Source: an uncultured Alistipes sp.
GTDB lineage: Bacteria; Bacteroidota; Bacteroidia; Bacteroidales; Rikenellaceae
NCBI GenBank assembly: GCA_910587675.1
Contig: CAJUMU010000026.1
Location: 1-27,067 of the forward strand
DNA: 27,067 nt
Direction: 5' to 3'
A program made the position numbers and the translations under genes. Positions 1 through 7,462 of the stretch are shown here, piece by piece (position 1 is the first letter of the stretch; each line of letters starts with the position of its first letter). Under the pieces are notes generated by a model. It saw only the letters and a list, made by a program, of their open reading frames with translations. It was not told the DNA's origin and did not search any database.

Positions 1-2
1 CC

Positions 3-455
3 AAGATACAGACCATGCAGACCGAACACAGCCGCCAAATGTTGGATATGCAGCAGAAGCACATCAAGGAATTGCAGGTAAGAGATACCGAACACAAGAA
101 AGAGGTATCAAGGCTTACCACCTTGTTGAACAAGACATTGAAATGGTTTCCGCAAATAAAGGGTATGCTCAATCTCGAAAGGTTCTGTCTTGCCGTAGGT
201 TTCAACAAAGAACAGACGGCAGTACTGATGATGGGCAAGCCGCTTGAATATAGCGGTGAACTATATTCGGAAGAACACAAACGGAAATTCATGGCAAAGG
301 ATGTTAAAGCCAAAGTGTTCACTGACAAAGGAAAGTTCGTTCTTACGATTGACTTGCAACCGATTGGGGTTTGGTTTAAAGAACATTTTAAGAAGCTAAA
401 ATTATCCGTATTTCATCCGATTCGACCGCAAAGGAAAAGCAGGGGTCTCTTATGA
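3..455 (+). CDS. Probable mobilization (MobV/Pre-like) protein, C-terminal part
   Basis: This is the 3' part of a gene that begins left of the window. The frame is open to the edge and the first ATG is at 15. The visible 150 or so residues start with a charged coiled coil (heptad-like Q/E/K-rich, about residues 1-45) and continue into a basic globular tail with the segment LKWFPQIKGMLNLERFC. This architecture resembles the C-terminal end of MobV/plasmid-recombination relaxases of Bacteroides mobilizable elements, which nick oriT and start conjugal transfer. The catalytic N-terminal part is outside the window, so the family call rests on the tail alone. Composition is AT-rich like the following RM operon and unlike the chromosome after 6100. 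An inverted repeat follows at 463-500. Alternative: any coiled-coil protein of a mobile element. Confidence 0.5.
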   Translation, partial: KIQTMQTEHSRQMLDMQQKHIKELQVRDTEHKKEVSRLTTLLNKTLKWFPQIKGMLNLERFCLAVGFNKEQTAVLMMGKPLEYSGELYSEEHKRKFMAKDVKAKVFTDKGKFVLTIDLQPIGVWFKEHFKKLKLSVFHPIRPQRKSRGLL

Positions 456-462
456 AATTTGA

Positions 463-500
463 AATGACTTCACTTAAAGTCTTTAATAAGCGAAGTCATT
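463..500. terminator. Hairpin between convergent genes
   Basis: AATGACTTC (463-471) and GAAGTCATT (492-500) form a perfect 9-bp inverted repeat around a 20-nt loop. It lies between the mob-like gene and the end of the hsdS locus and contains the stop codon of module 3 (483-485). Neither strand has a strong T-run, so a terminator role is only probable. Confidence 0.45.
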
Positions 501-1001
501 CTGTACCATTTTGAGATAGGTTAAAATATGTGCGCTTTCAATATTACGCATATAGTCCTCCATATATTCCCAATCGGGAGAACCGTCATTATCAACAGGA
601 AGCGTGATAATTTCTTTGGATAAACGATTTGCACTTCGTTTATATCCAAAATTATACTTCCCTCTGACCCGGTCTGCTATAGTTGTAATGAATGTACCTG
701 TATATCTATTGAGATGGTTGTTATAGCCGAATGTCATATCGGAGGTGGCTATGAAATCTTCGGCTTTGTACACAGAATACCCCATTGACCCCTCGCCATT
801 ACGAATAAAGGCAATGCAATTCCCTTTTTGAATTGTGCTTTTATCTTCTCTACTTACAAAACATAGCACCCCATTATTTTGATTGGTCGCACCAAGATAG
901 CTAATACCACTATCTGATTTTTCAATATGATTAAGTCCTTTTGATTTACCAGCAACAAGTGTTGGGAATAAATCACGTAATAGGAAGTTCTTCCAATTTA
1001 C
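483..1001 (-). pseudogene. hsdS: Third HsdS target-recognition module, out of frame (phase-off)
   Basis: An intact frame of about 172 codons runs from the second G tract (Val codon at 999-1001) to TAA at 483-485. It begins VNWKNFLLRDLFPTL, matching the starts of module 1 (RQWEVFDFNEIF) and module 2 (SNWKAFYFTEVF). It also repeats their landmarks: ISYLGATNQNNG, then NGEGSMGY, then a LPVDND..DWEYMEDYM helix. There is no credible start of its own: the frame is closed by TAA at 1014-1016 just upstream of the tract, and the first ATG is at 869. With nine Gs the upstream hsdS frame misses it. Eight Gs (or eleven) would fuse it to modules 1 and 2 as KMGGVNWKNF. I read it as a silent cassette held behind a slippage switch. 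A sequencing indel or a decayed gene are the alternatives. Confidence 0.8.
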
Positions 1002-2130
1002 CCCCCCCCATTTTTAATTTATTAACACTTACTCGTTCCTTGAAGACTTTAAGTGTGGTATTGAGTATGTTATGTTCGACATCTTTCATGAAAGCAGACA
1101 TAAAGGCGAAGTCAATTTCTCCCTTATCAGTGGCAGGTAACAATAGCTTTTCTCGTTTTATACGCTCATCATTTATTTCTCGGTTAAAGCTGTATTTTTC
1201 CGACAACCTATTGATAATCGGAATCATAAATAAATAAGCATATTTATCAAGCCCATCACGTTTTAATTTCGTAACATGGTCACTTGCGACAAAAGTATAT
1301 TGATGATAAAAAGCACAGCCAACACTACCGCTGTTCGCCAATGTTAAACAATCGTCAAATCTTCTTACGCTGCCATCATTACCAATAAATCCGTCAATAC
1401 CGTTATTGAGGGATGTTGATGATACATAGGGAGTATTACCTTCCTCATGGTCGGCTTTTTTAAGTCGTTTACCACGCTGAATTTCGGTAAAAACTTCAGT
1501 AAAGTAAAATGCTTTCCAATTGGAACACAGTGACTTACCCCCCCCCAGTATGTCGTTGATTATTAGTCTTTTGCATAATCTTTCTATTGTTGGTTTTAAA
1601 ATCTGTTGTTCTTTTTGCTTCATGTAGTCCTCCATGAACTGCCAATCAGGTATTTTCTCAGCAGTTACAGGAAGTATTAATTTGGATTTAACCATTCTTT
1701 TAGGACGCCATTTTCTTGCATAAGTAAAACAAACTCGCTGTTTTTCAATGCAACCAATCAGAAACATGGCAATATATCTGTTAAGCTTCTTGCTCTTTAG
1801 ATATAAAGGATTTACATCATGAGTACAGGTGAATTTATGCTGTTGATAATAGGCATATCCTACAGAACCATTATTTGTTACACAAATAGCATTTCCACTG
1901 TATATTTTTTGTTCAATAGGTTCATTTTTACCATATCCAACTTTGGAATTTGCTTTTATAGATGAATATGTTGTAAACCCAGTAAAACCATTATTTGAAT
2001 CAGATGCCCCAATGAATGGTATTGTTCCATTATCAAAACATGGAGGCTTTTTATTGTAGAATCCTTTTTTTATCTCAAATATTTCATTGAAATCAAAAAC
2101 TTCCCACTGTCTATCCCTTAGTTTAAGCAT
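973..2130 (-). CDS. hsdS: Restriction-modification specificity subunit HsdS (BcgI B-like), two target-recognition modules
   Basis: About 385 residues with two related DNA-recognition modules. Module 1 runs from about residue 1 to 190 (RQWEVFDFNEIF ... IPFIGASDSNNG ... TNNGSVGYAYY ... LPVTAEKIPDWQFMEDYM). Module 2 runs from about 200 to 372 (SNWKAFYFTEVF ... TPYVSSTSLNNG ... ANSGSVGCAFY ... LLPATDKGEIDF). Each ends in a helical spacer. The modules are joined by a Gly-Gly-Gly encoded by G9 at 1538-1546. A second G9 at 1001-1009 ends module 2, after which the frame stops within eight codons (KLEELPIT). I chose the ATG at 2130 because AAGGAGG lies just upstream; an in-frame ATG at 2151 is possible. 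It overlaps the methyltransferase gene by 8 nt, indicating translational coupling. The subunit would direct the partner methyltransferase/nuclease to a bipartite site. Confidence 0.9.
   Translation of the reverse strand: MLKLRDRQWEVFDFNEIFEIKKGFYNKKPPCFDNGTIPFIGASDSNNGFTGFTTYSSIKANSKVGYGKNEPIEQKIYSGNAICVTNNGSVGYAYYQQHKFTCTHDVNPLYLKSKKLNRYIAMFLIGCIEKQRVCFTYARKWRPKRMVKSKLILPVTAEKIPDWQFMEDYMKQKEQQILKPTIERLCKRLIINDILGGGKSLCSNWKAFYFTEVFTEIQRGKRLKKADHEEGNTPYVSSTSLNNGIDGFIGNDGSVRRFDDCLTLANSGSVGCAFYHQYTFVASDHVTKLKRDGLDKYAYLFMIPIINRLSEKYSFNREINDERIKREKLLLPATDKGEIDFAFMSAFMKDVEHNILNTTLKVFKERVSVNKLKMGGGKLEELPIT
1001..1009 (-). repeat. Homopolymer G9 tract 2 in hsdS (candidate slippage site)
   Basis: Nine Cs on the plus strand, read as G9 in the gene. 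Codons are ATG GGG GGG GGT AAA, followed by eight codons and TGA at 973-975. Losing one G gives GGG GTA AAT TGG and opens the 172-codon module 3. Gaining one G gives GGG TAA, an immediate stop. Confidence 0.9.
1538..1546 (-). repeat. Homopolymer G9 tract 1 in hsdS (candidate slippage site)
   Basis: Nine Cs on the plus strand, read as CTG GGG GGG GGT AAG between modules 1 and 2. At nine Gs module 2 is in frame. Ten Gs give GGG TAA, ending the protein after module 1. Eight Gs shift into a frame without HsdS similarity. The register and the following TAA match tract 2. Confidence 0.9.
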
Positions 2131-4039
2131 CGCAACCTCCTTTTTCATCAAAAAGATACCCTCTTCCGTGAGTTATCATATTAAACTCAAATGTTAGATA
2201 ATCAGCCATTGTATTCTCAAAATCCTTTTCTGATGGTATCTCGTCATTAAAGTAGTAGAAGGCGTGTAACCACTCATCTTCTGCCTCAATAGTTGTTTCT
2301 ACACAGAACTTGGTCTCAGCTTCAATTCTTCCAAACCATACATCAAGCAGATGTTGTCGTTTGTCTTTGGCACTTGTTGTCTCTTCCAAACCAATGTGCT
2401 TGCTCACCACAAATCCATCATCTTCAAAATTAATGAATTTACATAAATGGTTTTTATCATGCGGTATTCCTGCCGTAAATACGGCAATACACGGATTTGT
2501 ACCCACTCCATAGAATGTGTTTTTGTTGAGGGTTATAACCCCCTCTAATGTATGGTTTTTCAGAATATTATTCTTTATATTCTGTTCTTCTTTACTCTTA
2601 CCTGTAACCGAGGATTGAGGTATAATAACGATGGCTCTTGCGCCCTCTGTCAATGAATCAAGTAAATGCTCAGTAAAGCTAATCTCATACAAATCAGGAT
2701 TAGCTTTAGAGCCTTGCGAGTATGGAGGGTTCATCATTCCTACGGTACAGCCTTTCAGCTGTATCTGTTTTGGGTTTTGCCGTAAAAAGTCCATATTATG
2801 CAAGTTGCTTTTGCCATCGCCACGCAAAATCATATTAGTAGTGGCGATGGTGAACATATAGGATTGCAACTCGATACCGAATAATTGGTCACGCTTGATA
2901 CTCCTCCTCAGACTTTCATCATCTGTCATTTTTACCATTTTGTGCATCGCAGCAATTAGAAAGCCTGCCGTGCCGCAACATGGGTCAAAGACTTTATCCG
3001 TTGTTTTAAGTTGTGCCAACTCACAAAATAATTCAGTTATATGTTTCGGTGTGAGCACGATACCCAATGTCTGTCCATCTCCTCCTGAATAAGACATGAA
3101 CTCACCATAAAACCGCCCTAAATAATCTTCGGCAGAATTGTGGTATCTGATATTCTTATATATACTGTTATAGAGAAATTCGGTATAATGCTTTAATGGT
3201 GTTTTGCCCAATGTGTCGTCTTTCTCGTTAATTTTTGTAGTGTCTTTTATGACTGAGAATTGACTGAGTAATTTATCTCGTTTTGTATCGGGAGTAACAT
3301 TGGCTCTTGCCAAATTACTCTTGATTGCTTCGTAAATCTTTTGCCCATCAGTTTTTATAGAGTCACCTATAAGGGATTCAATAGAGAATGTCTTATATTC
3401 AATTTCACGTAAAGCAAGCATTATTCCCGACACAACCAACGGTTTTTGTTCTGTTGTCAAATTTCCATAGTTGCGCAGGTCATTATGCAGTTTCTCGGCA
3501 TCTTTCAGAATTTCTGCCGTTGTCTTTTCTACATCCGTTTCTTCACATAGTATTTCTTTCAGATAATACTCATCAATATTGGCTTCATTGAAAGAGATGA
3601 ATGTTTCAACATCAGGCAATTCTTTATAATCGCCACGTTCATTGACAAATATCGGTGTAATCCTATGATGTTTTTCATTTCCCGATACACCAAGAGCTAT
3701 GATTTTATTATACGAGGTGTTTACAGCTAAATGCAAAGCATAGTATAAAGCTCCGTTGACGGCATAATCCTTTACAACTTTAACTTCTTGCGACAACAAG
3801 TCATTTTCATCTTTGTAAATGTGCTTGGCAAGTGATGCTTTGTCTTCTATTACAAGGATAAAATCCTTGACTATCCCACAATATTCGGGATAGCCTGCAT
3901 TACCTGTTTTTGATTTAGATGCAGTTCTTAACGCTTCATCTATTTCCTTTATATCACACCCTTGTGGAGTTAGATGAATATTGGCTTCCTGCAATAATTC
4001 ATAAACCCAAAGGTCTGTCTTAACCTCTTTTTTCGCCAT
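2123..4039 (-). CDS. BcgI A-like fused endonuclease / N6-adenine methyltransferase
   Basis: 638 residues. The N-terminal third carries a PD-(D/E)xK-like nuclease signature: P51-E52, then I-E65-D-K67 in a hydrophobic strand (FILVIEDKAS). A helical HsdM-type region follows. The methyltransferase core has SAM motif I FDPCCGTAGF (351-360) and catalytic motif IV NPPY (437-440), typical of gamma-class adenine-N6 methylases. No separate HsdR helicase-nuclease gene lies beside it. Length, domain order and the partner HsdS match the A subunit of type IIB enzymes such as BcgI, which methylate and also cut DNA on both sides of a bipartite site. So I infer a restriction-competent complex rather than an orphan methylase. 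It overlaps the XRE gene upstream by 20 nt and hsdS downstream by 8 nt, so the three genes form one operon. Alternative: a type I HsdM with an inactive N-terminal domain. Confidence 0.85.
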   Translation of the reverse strand: MAKKEVKTDLWVYELLQEANIHLTPQGCDIKEIDEALRTASKSKTGNAGYPEYCGIVKDFILVIEDKASLAKHIYKDENDLLSQEVKVVKDYAVNGALYYALHLAVNTSYNKIIALGVSGNEKHHRITPIFVNERGDYKELPDVETFISFNEANIDEYYLKEILCEETDVEKTTAEILKDAEKLHNDLRNYGNLTTEQKPLVVSGIMLALREIEYKTFSIESLIGDSIKTDGQKIYEAIKSNLARANVTPDTKRDKLLSQFSVIKDTTKINEKDDTLGKTPLKHYTEFLYNSIYKNIRYHNSAEDYLGRFYGEFMSYSGGDGQTLGIVLTPKHITELFCELAQLKTTDKVFDPCCGTAGFLIAAMHKMVKMTDDESLRRSIKRDQLFGIELQSYMFTIATTNMILRGDGKSNLHNMDFLRQNPKQIQLKGCTVGMMNPPYSQGSKANPDLYEISFTEHLLDSLTEGARAIVIIPQSSVTGKSKEEQNIKNNILKNHTLEGVITLNKNTFYGVGTNPCIAVFTAGIPHDKNHLCKFINFEDDGFVVSKHIGLEETTSAKDKRQHLLDVWFGRIEAETKFCVETTIEAEDEWLHAFYYFNDEIPSEKDFENTMADYLTFEFNMITHGRGYLFDEKGGCDA

Positions 4040-4256
4040 ACGGAGAACGTTCTTTAATTAGATTTGGGACAAGTAAATCCCGTACATCAACATTCAAAAT
4101 ATCGGCAATTTGATACAAGACAGGAATAGGAGGTTGTATTTTATTAGTTGCGTATAGATTTACCATATTGAAACTTTTTCCAAGTAAGCCGGCTAATTCC
4201 GTCTGACTTAACCCTTTTGTTTCCAAAACCTCTTTTATCTTATTCATAGCCGACAT
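4020..4256 (-). CDS. XRE-family HTH regulator (controller-like)
   Basis: About 78 residues. A Cro/C1-type helix-turn-helix covers most of the protein (IKEVLETKGLSQTELAGLLG, then MVNLYATNKIQPPIPVLYQI), followed by ADILNVDVRDLL. The frame extends upstream to 4343, but I place the start at 4256 (MSAMNKI) or 4247 (MNKI). The promoter-like CAAAGGTA (minus TACCTTTG) at 4273-4280 leaves only a short leader, and the upstream extension has no HTH-family similarity. First gene of the RM operon, overlapping the methyltransferase start by 20 nt. Small HTH proteins in this place usually time restriction against methylation (C proteins). It may also control the divergent operon at 4358; that is inference. 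Confidence 0.85.
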   Translation of the reverse strand: MSAMNKIKEVLETKGLSQTELAGLLGKSFNMVNLYATNKIQPPIPVLYQIADILNVDVRDLLVPNLIKERSPYGEKRG

Positions 4257-4272
4257 TTTGCCTTTACGAATG

Positions 4273-4280
4273 CAAAGGTA
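4273..4280 (-). promoter_or_regulatory. -7 box of the RM operon promoter
   Basis: TACCTTTG on the minus strand fits the Bacteroidota TAnnTTTG element, about 17 nt before the chosen HTH start. No clear TTG lies 19-20 nt upstream of it. Confidence 0.55.
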
Positions 4281-4323
4281 CACAATTTTATTTGGTAGGC
4301 GATGAGTTCTGAAAGAAAAGTTG

Positions 4324-4331
4324 TATCTTTG
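4324..4331 (+). promoter_or_regulatory. -7 box of the divergent two-gene operon
   Basis: TATCTTTG fits TAnnTTTG and lies 26 nt before the ATG at 4358. It is back to back with the RM promoter in the same short intergenic region, so one operator could serve both. Confidence 0.55.
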
Positions 4332-4357
4332 CAGTCGAAACAACAGTTAGAGTAGAA

Positions 4358-4762
4358 ATGAACATTGAATATGGTAGTTCCAAAGAAGTTAAATGTTATC
4401 GAGATTTTGTATTAAATCCCGATAATCGTAATGCCTCAAGAGCATTTTCAAAGACTTTTGGTGCTAACCTAATGGAACCAGCAAAAAAGTTGCATGACCG
4501 ATTGAGGAAATATGTTTCAGCTGGAGCCTATAATGCCATGTTTGGTCAAACAGATAATCGAATAGAAATAAAACAAGGATGTGCTAAAAAAGCCCCCTTG
4601 ATTTTGAAAGTTCGTGTTGGACGAGGACCAAGAAAATTTTTTAATCATATCATTGATGAAGAAAATAATTTATTATTGGCACAAGATTGGCAAGGAGATT
4701 TCAACTCAATAATGACAATATATGTTATTGCTGTAAATAATCACGATTATAACAATATATAA
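4358..4762 (+). CDS. Hypothetical protein, possible RelE/HigB-like toxin
   Basis: 134 residues, no family recognised with certainty. The N-terminal half looks helical (SRAFSKTFGANLMEPAKKL). The C-terminal half alternates strands: RIEIKQG, LILKVRVG, RKFFNHII, NLLLAQDW, TIYVIAVNNHDY. The order of helices and then strands, ending in a hydrophobic strand plus N/H-D-Y, resembles RelE/ParE/HigB mRNA interferases. That is a visual comparison only. The stop is 1 nt before the ImmA/IrrE gene, so the two are surely co-transcribed, as in HigBA-type pairs whose antitoxin carries a metallopeptidase domain. Alternative: an accessory defence protein of the RM island. Confidence 0.45.
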   Translation: MNIEYGSSKEVKCYRDFVLNPDNRNASRAFSKTFGANLMEPAKKLHDRLRKYVSAGAYNAMFGQTDNRIEIKQGCAKKAPLILKVRVGRGPRKFFNHIIDEENNLLLAQDWQGDFNSIMTIYVIAVNNHDYNNI

Positions 4763-4763
4763 A

Positions 4764-5834
4764 ATGGCTGCACTTGAAAAAATACCTGTATTAAACCCTT
4801 TGACGCTGCGCAATACAGTCGGAGGGGAACTTGCTGATATATTCGAGGCTCGCGGCATTAAGAATTTCGAAGAACTTATTGGCATTAAAGATTTAAGGAG
4901 TAAGGAACAACTATCAAATAAAGCATTACGAAAAGCTGCTGAAATATTGGACGATTCTAATGTGTGTGAATATTTGGCTGATTTTCAGAAGGAGTATTTG
5001 GAAGAAAAGCCACGGTATGTGGCTAATTACAATCAGGCAAAAAAGACATATACCAAGCTAAAAAAAGTATTGCCTTTGCTGCGTGGTGAATTCATGGAAG
5101 GGTATGATATTCTTGATGATATTTTAGATTTCTTTGGTGTGAATTCCGACACGGAAATTTTTGAAACTTCCGAAAAACAAGCTGCATTATTCCGTTCCCA
5201 AAATAAAATTGAGGTTGACTCAATAAATCTTCATGCTTGGTTGCGTCGTGGTGAACTTGATTTTAATGCCCTCAATCTCCCTGATTACAATGGAGCAGAA
5301 TTAATGAATTGGATTGAATCAAGAGAATGGATGGCTCATATTGAAGATGTTGAGTATTTCAAATCTTTACCTTCAATATTTTCACGCTTTGGTGTAGGTT
5401 TGGTTTTTGTTCCCTCTCTGCCTAAAACTGTTTACGGAGCAATTCGTTGGATTGAAAACAAACCTCTCATTCAAATTTCGGATCGTGGACACGACCTTAT
5501 ATCTTGTTGGTTTACTCTCTTTCATGAATTAGGGCATGCTATCAAACATAAGAATGTTGAAATTTACGAAGGCGAGATAAACGAATCGAAAGCCAAGCAA
5601 AACAAACGGGAAAAGGAAGCCAATAAGTTTGCCAATGAATACTTGTTCAATGGAGATAATTTGCGAAAAGCCGTATTTGACCGAAAACGTGCTGGGTTGC
5701 CTATGACTGCAAACTTGTTGGCAGAAGAGTTTAATGTACGACCGATATTCGCTTCGTATTGGTTGCTAAAAGCACAATATGCGCCAGCTTTTCAACGTAG
5801 GATTCAGATTGATTTTGTATCACAATATCAGTGA
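4764..5834 (+). CDS. ImmA/IrrE family metallo-endopeptidase
   Basis: 356 residues. The zinc site H254-E-L-G-H258 (TLFHELGHAIKH) and a downstream helix with the likely third ligand (KEANKFANEYL) define a gluzincin of the ImmA/IrrE type. These proteases usually cleave a repressor, or act as the catalytic half of HTH-peptidase antitoxins. The N-terminal 240 residues contain helical segments but no obvious HTH; a DNA-binding role is not visible. The gene starts 2 nt after the preceding stop and ends at a clear hairpin terminator (5853-5888). Substrates could be the neighbouring XRE protein or the 134-residue partner; both are guesses. Confidence 0.85.
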   Translation: MAALEKIPVLNPLTLRNTVGGELADIFEARGIKNFEELIGIKDLRSKEQLSNKALRKAAEILDDSNVCEYLADFQKEYLEEKPRYVANYNQAKKTYTKLKKVLPLLRGEFMEGYDILDDILDFFGVNSDTEIFETSEKQAALFRSQNKIEVDSINLHAWLRRGELDFNALNLPDYNGAELMNWIESREWMAHIEDVEYFKSLPSIFSRFGVGLVFVPSLPKTVYGAIRWIENKPLIQISDRGHDLISCWFTLFHELGHAIKHKNVEIYEGEINESKAKQNKREKEANKFANEYLFNGDNLRKAVFDRKRAGLPMTANLLAEEFNVRPIFASYWLLKAQYAPAFQRRIQIDFVSQYQ

Positions 5835-5852
5835 TTAAGAAATTCATGAATA

Positions 5853-5888
5853 AAAATCTGTTGGAATAGAATCGCCAACAGATTTTTT
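5853..5888 (+). terminator. Rho-independent terminator of the ImmA/IrrE operon
   Basis: AAAATCTGTTGG (5853-5864) pairs with CCAACAGATTTT (5875-5886), followed by a T-run. Twelve base pairs with a 10-nt loop. Confidence 0.85.
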
Positions 5889-6103
5889 TATTGAAGCACT
5901 CCTAATCTCAAATTTATTTGTATTTTTGCATACACAACGAGTTGCTAAGAAAGCATAGCTGAGCAGAATACAGCAACAAGAACAGTTGGCAAATCGTTAC
6001 CTCAAAATCGAGTTATCTACCCAAATCCCTTATTCTAAGGAAATAAGGAGATTATTCCAAAATTACTAAAAATTGCGATTGCGTATAACCGTCGGGGCGA
6101 TTT
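5889..6103. other. Non-coding stretch at the AT-rich island / GC-rich chromosome boundary
   Basis: No credible gene. It holds a promoter-like TATTTTTG (5921-5928) with no ORF behind it, a GTTGCT/AGCAAC pair, and a CCTTATT-ctaagga-AATAAGG hairpin. Near 6070-6106 there is a weak stem (AAAAATTGC with GCGATTTTT) ending in T6. This could be a small RNA unit or the end of the island. Base composition changes sharply from here to 6160. No attachment repeat can be identified because the other end is outside the window. Confidence 0.35.
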
Positions 6104-6134
6104 TTTGTCCTAAGATATTATTTGCCTATTTTTG
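6104..6134 (+). promoter_or_regulatory. Promoter of the 6156 membrane protein gene
   Basis: TTTG (6104-6107), a 19-nt spacer, then TATTTTTG (6127-6134): a full Bacteroidota -33/-7 promoter 21 nt before the ATG. Confidence 0.7.
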
Positions 6135-6155
6135 TGGTCGGAAATGTAATCTATT

Positions 6156-6689
6156 ATGAAAAACGGAGTAAATAACGTATTGCGTTACGGCGCGGCCACG
6201 GCCTGCTTCGTCCTGTACGTGTTCAGCTATGCCTTGTACGAGCGTACGTTGATCGAGTGGTGGCTGCCCGTTACGGTCGCGGCTGTCGCGGCGGCGCTGA
6301 CCGCGCCTTGGGCCGTCGGCCGATGGGCGAAATTCACGGGATCCGACAGCCGCTTGCTCAATTATGCCTGCCATCTCTTTTTCGTGGGCGCCGTGGCGGT
6401 GTTCGCGTTTCTCGGGGGCAACCGTATCGCGATCGACGAGTCCGCCGCGTACGAGAAGAAGTTCACCGTGACTGAGAGGATCGCCGCTACGCGCAACAGA
6501 TACCGCAGAGTGGGGCGGCGCAGTGTCCGCTCGGGCAGCTACAAAGTCTATTACCTGCGCTTGAGATCGGAGGATGGTGCGGAGAAGAAGGTCCCCGTCT
6601 CCTTGTCGCTCTATAGCAAGGTTCGCGAAAACGGCACGGTGACCTATTCCGTGTGCGAGGGCCGTTTCGGATTCCCGATAATATTGTAA
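6156..6689 (+). CDS. Hypothetical membrane protein
   Basis: 177 residues, no recognised family. Three hydrophobic helices are visible at about 9-28, 34-54 and 70-88. A basic segment (RNRYRRVGRRSVR) and a soluble tail with alternating strands (YKVYYLRLRS, VTYSVCEGRFGF) follow. The tail is probably one small beta domain on one side of the membrane. The thioesterase gene starts 11 nt after the stop, so they are likely co-transcribed from the promoter at 6104-6134. First gene with core-chromosome composition. Confidence 0.7.
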   Translation: MKNGVNNVLRYGAATACFVLYVFSYALYERTLIEWWLPVTVAAVAAALTAPWAVGRWAKFTGSDSRLLNYACHLFFVGAVAVFAFLGGNRIAIDESAAYEKKFTVTERIAATRNRYRRVGRRSVRSGSYKVYYLRLRSEDGAEKKVPVSLSLYSKVRENGTVTYSVCEGRFGFPIIL

Positions 6690-6700
6690 AACCGAAAGAT

Positions 6701-7429
6701 ATGACAGAAAAGAGTATTTTCCGATATAAGGTTGATCCCCGCCGCGTGGATTTTACCGAGCGGGCGTCGATATCGTCCATGTGCGACATCATTCTGGAGG
6801 CCGCGGGCGAGGACGCCTACAAACGCGGGTTCGGCATCGACGTGCTGGCCGAGCGTAATTTGGGTTGGGTGCTTTCGCGCATGTGCGTCGAGCTGGACTA
6901 CATGCCCGCCGAATACAGCGAGTTTACGATCCGCACATGGATCAGCGATTACAACCGATTGGCCTCCACGCGTAATTTCACCCTTACCGACGACGAGGGG
7001 CGAATGTTCGGACGGGCCGTGTCGCAGTGGTGCATGCTCGACTTCTCGACCCGCATGCCCGCCGACGTGAATCTATTGGCTCGTATGCACGAGGGAGTCA
7101 TGGTCGACGCGCCGTCGCCCTGTGAGCGTCCCCGACGCATCGCGGCGGTCGGAAGCGAGCCGACGGCGAAGCATCGCGTGGTGTACAGCGACATCGATTT
7201 CAACCGCCACATGAACACGATGCGTTATATCGACATGGTGTGCGACTTGCTGCCCATCGACGAGCTGGAGCGGCTGAATGCCGTGCGTGTGGATATGAAT
7301 TTCATGCGTGAATCGCGTTACGGCGACGTGCTGTCGTTGTGCGTCGATCGGCGCGACGACGCCTGCGCTTTCGAGTACCGCAGCGGCGAGGGCGAGGCGT
7401 TGTGCCGCATCTCGCTGGAGCTTCGTTAG
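6701..7429 (+). CDS. Acyl-ACP thioesterase (FatA/B type)
   Basis: 242 residues with two hot-dog domains, the usual length for bacterial members. The second domain carries the catalytic-type motif D164-I-D-F-N168-R-H170-M-N172 followed by RYIDMV. The N-terminal domain shows RYKVDPRRVDFTERASIS and LAERNLGWVLSRM, the acyl-chain binding part. Such enzymes hydrolyse acyl-ACP and release free fatty acids in the cytoplasm, ending or diverting fatty-acid synthesis. I chose the ATG at 6701. An in-frame ATG at 6653 would add 16 residues that overlap the preceding gene and do not look like the family. Confidence 0.88.
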   Translation: MTEKSIFRYKVDPRRVDFTERASISSMCDIILEAAGEDAYKRGFGIDVLAERNLGWVLSRMCVELDYMPAEYSEFTIRTWISDYNRLASTRNFTLTDDEGRMFGRAVSQWCMLDFSTRMPADVNLLARMHEGVMVDAPSPCERPRRIAAVGSEPTAKHRVVYSDIDFNRHMNTMRYIDMVCDLLPIDELERLNAVRVDMNFMRESRYGDVLSLCVDRRDDACAFEYRSGEGEALCRISLELR

Positions 7430-7462
7430 GGCGCGATCGCGTCGAGTGCGGGCGCCGAGGGG

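Noticed and set aside
973..1237. 98-codon plus-strand frame opposite the end of hsdS
   Set aside because: Antisense of the second recognition module; no start signal or domain.
4257..4343. N-terminal extension of the XRE protein from the upstream ATG
   Set aside because: It crosses the promoter-like box at 4273-4280 and has no HTH-family similarity.
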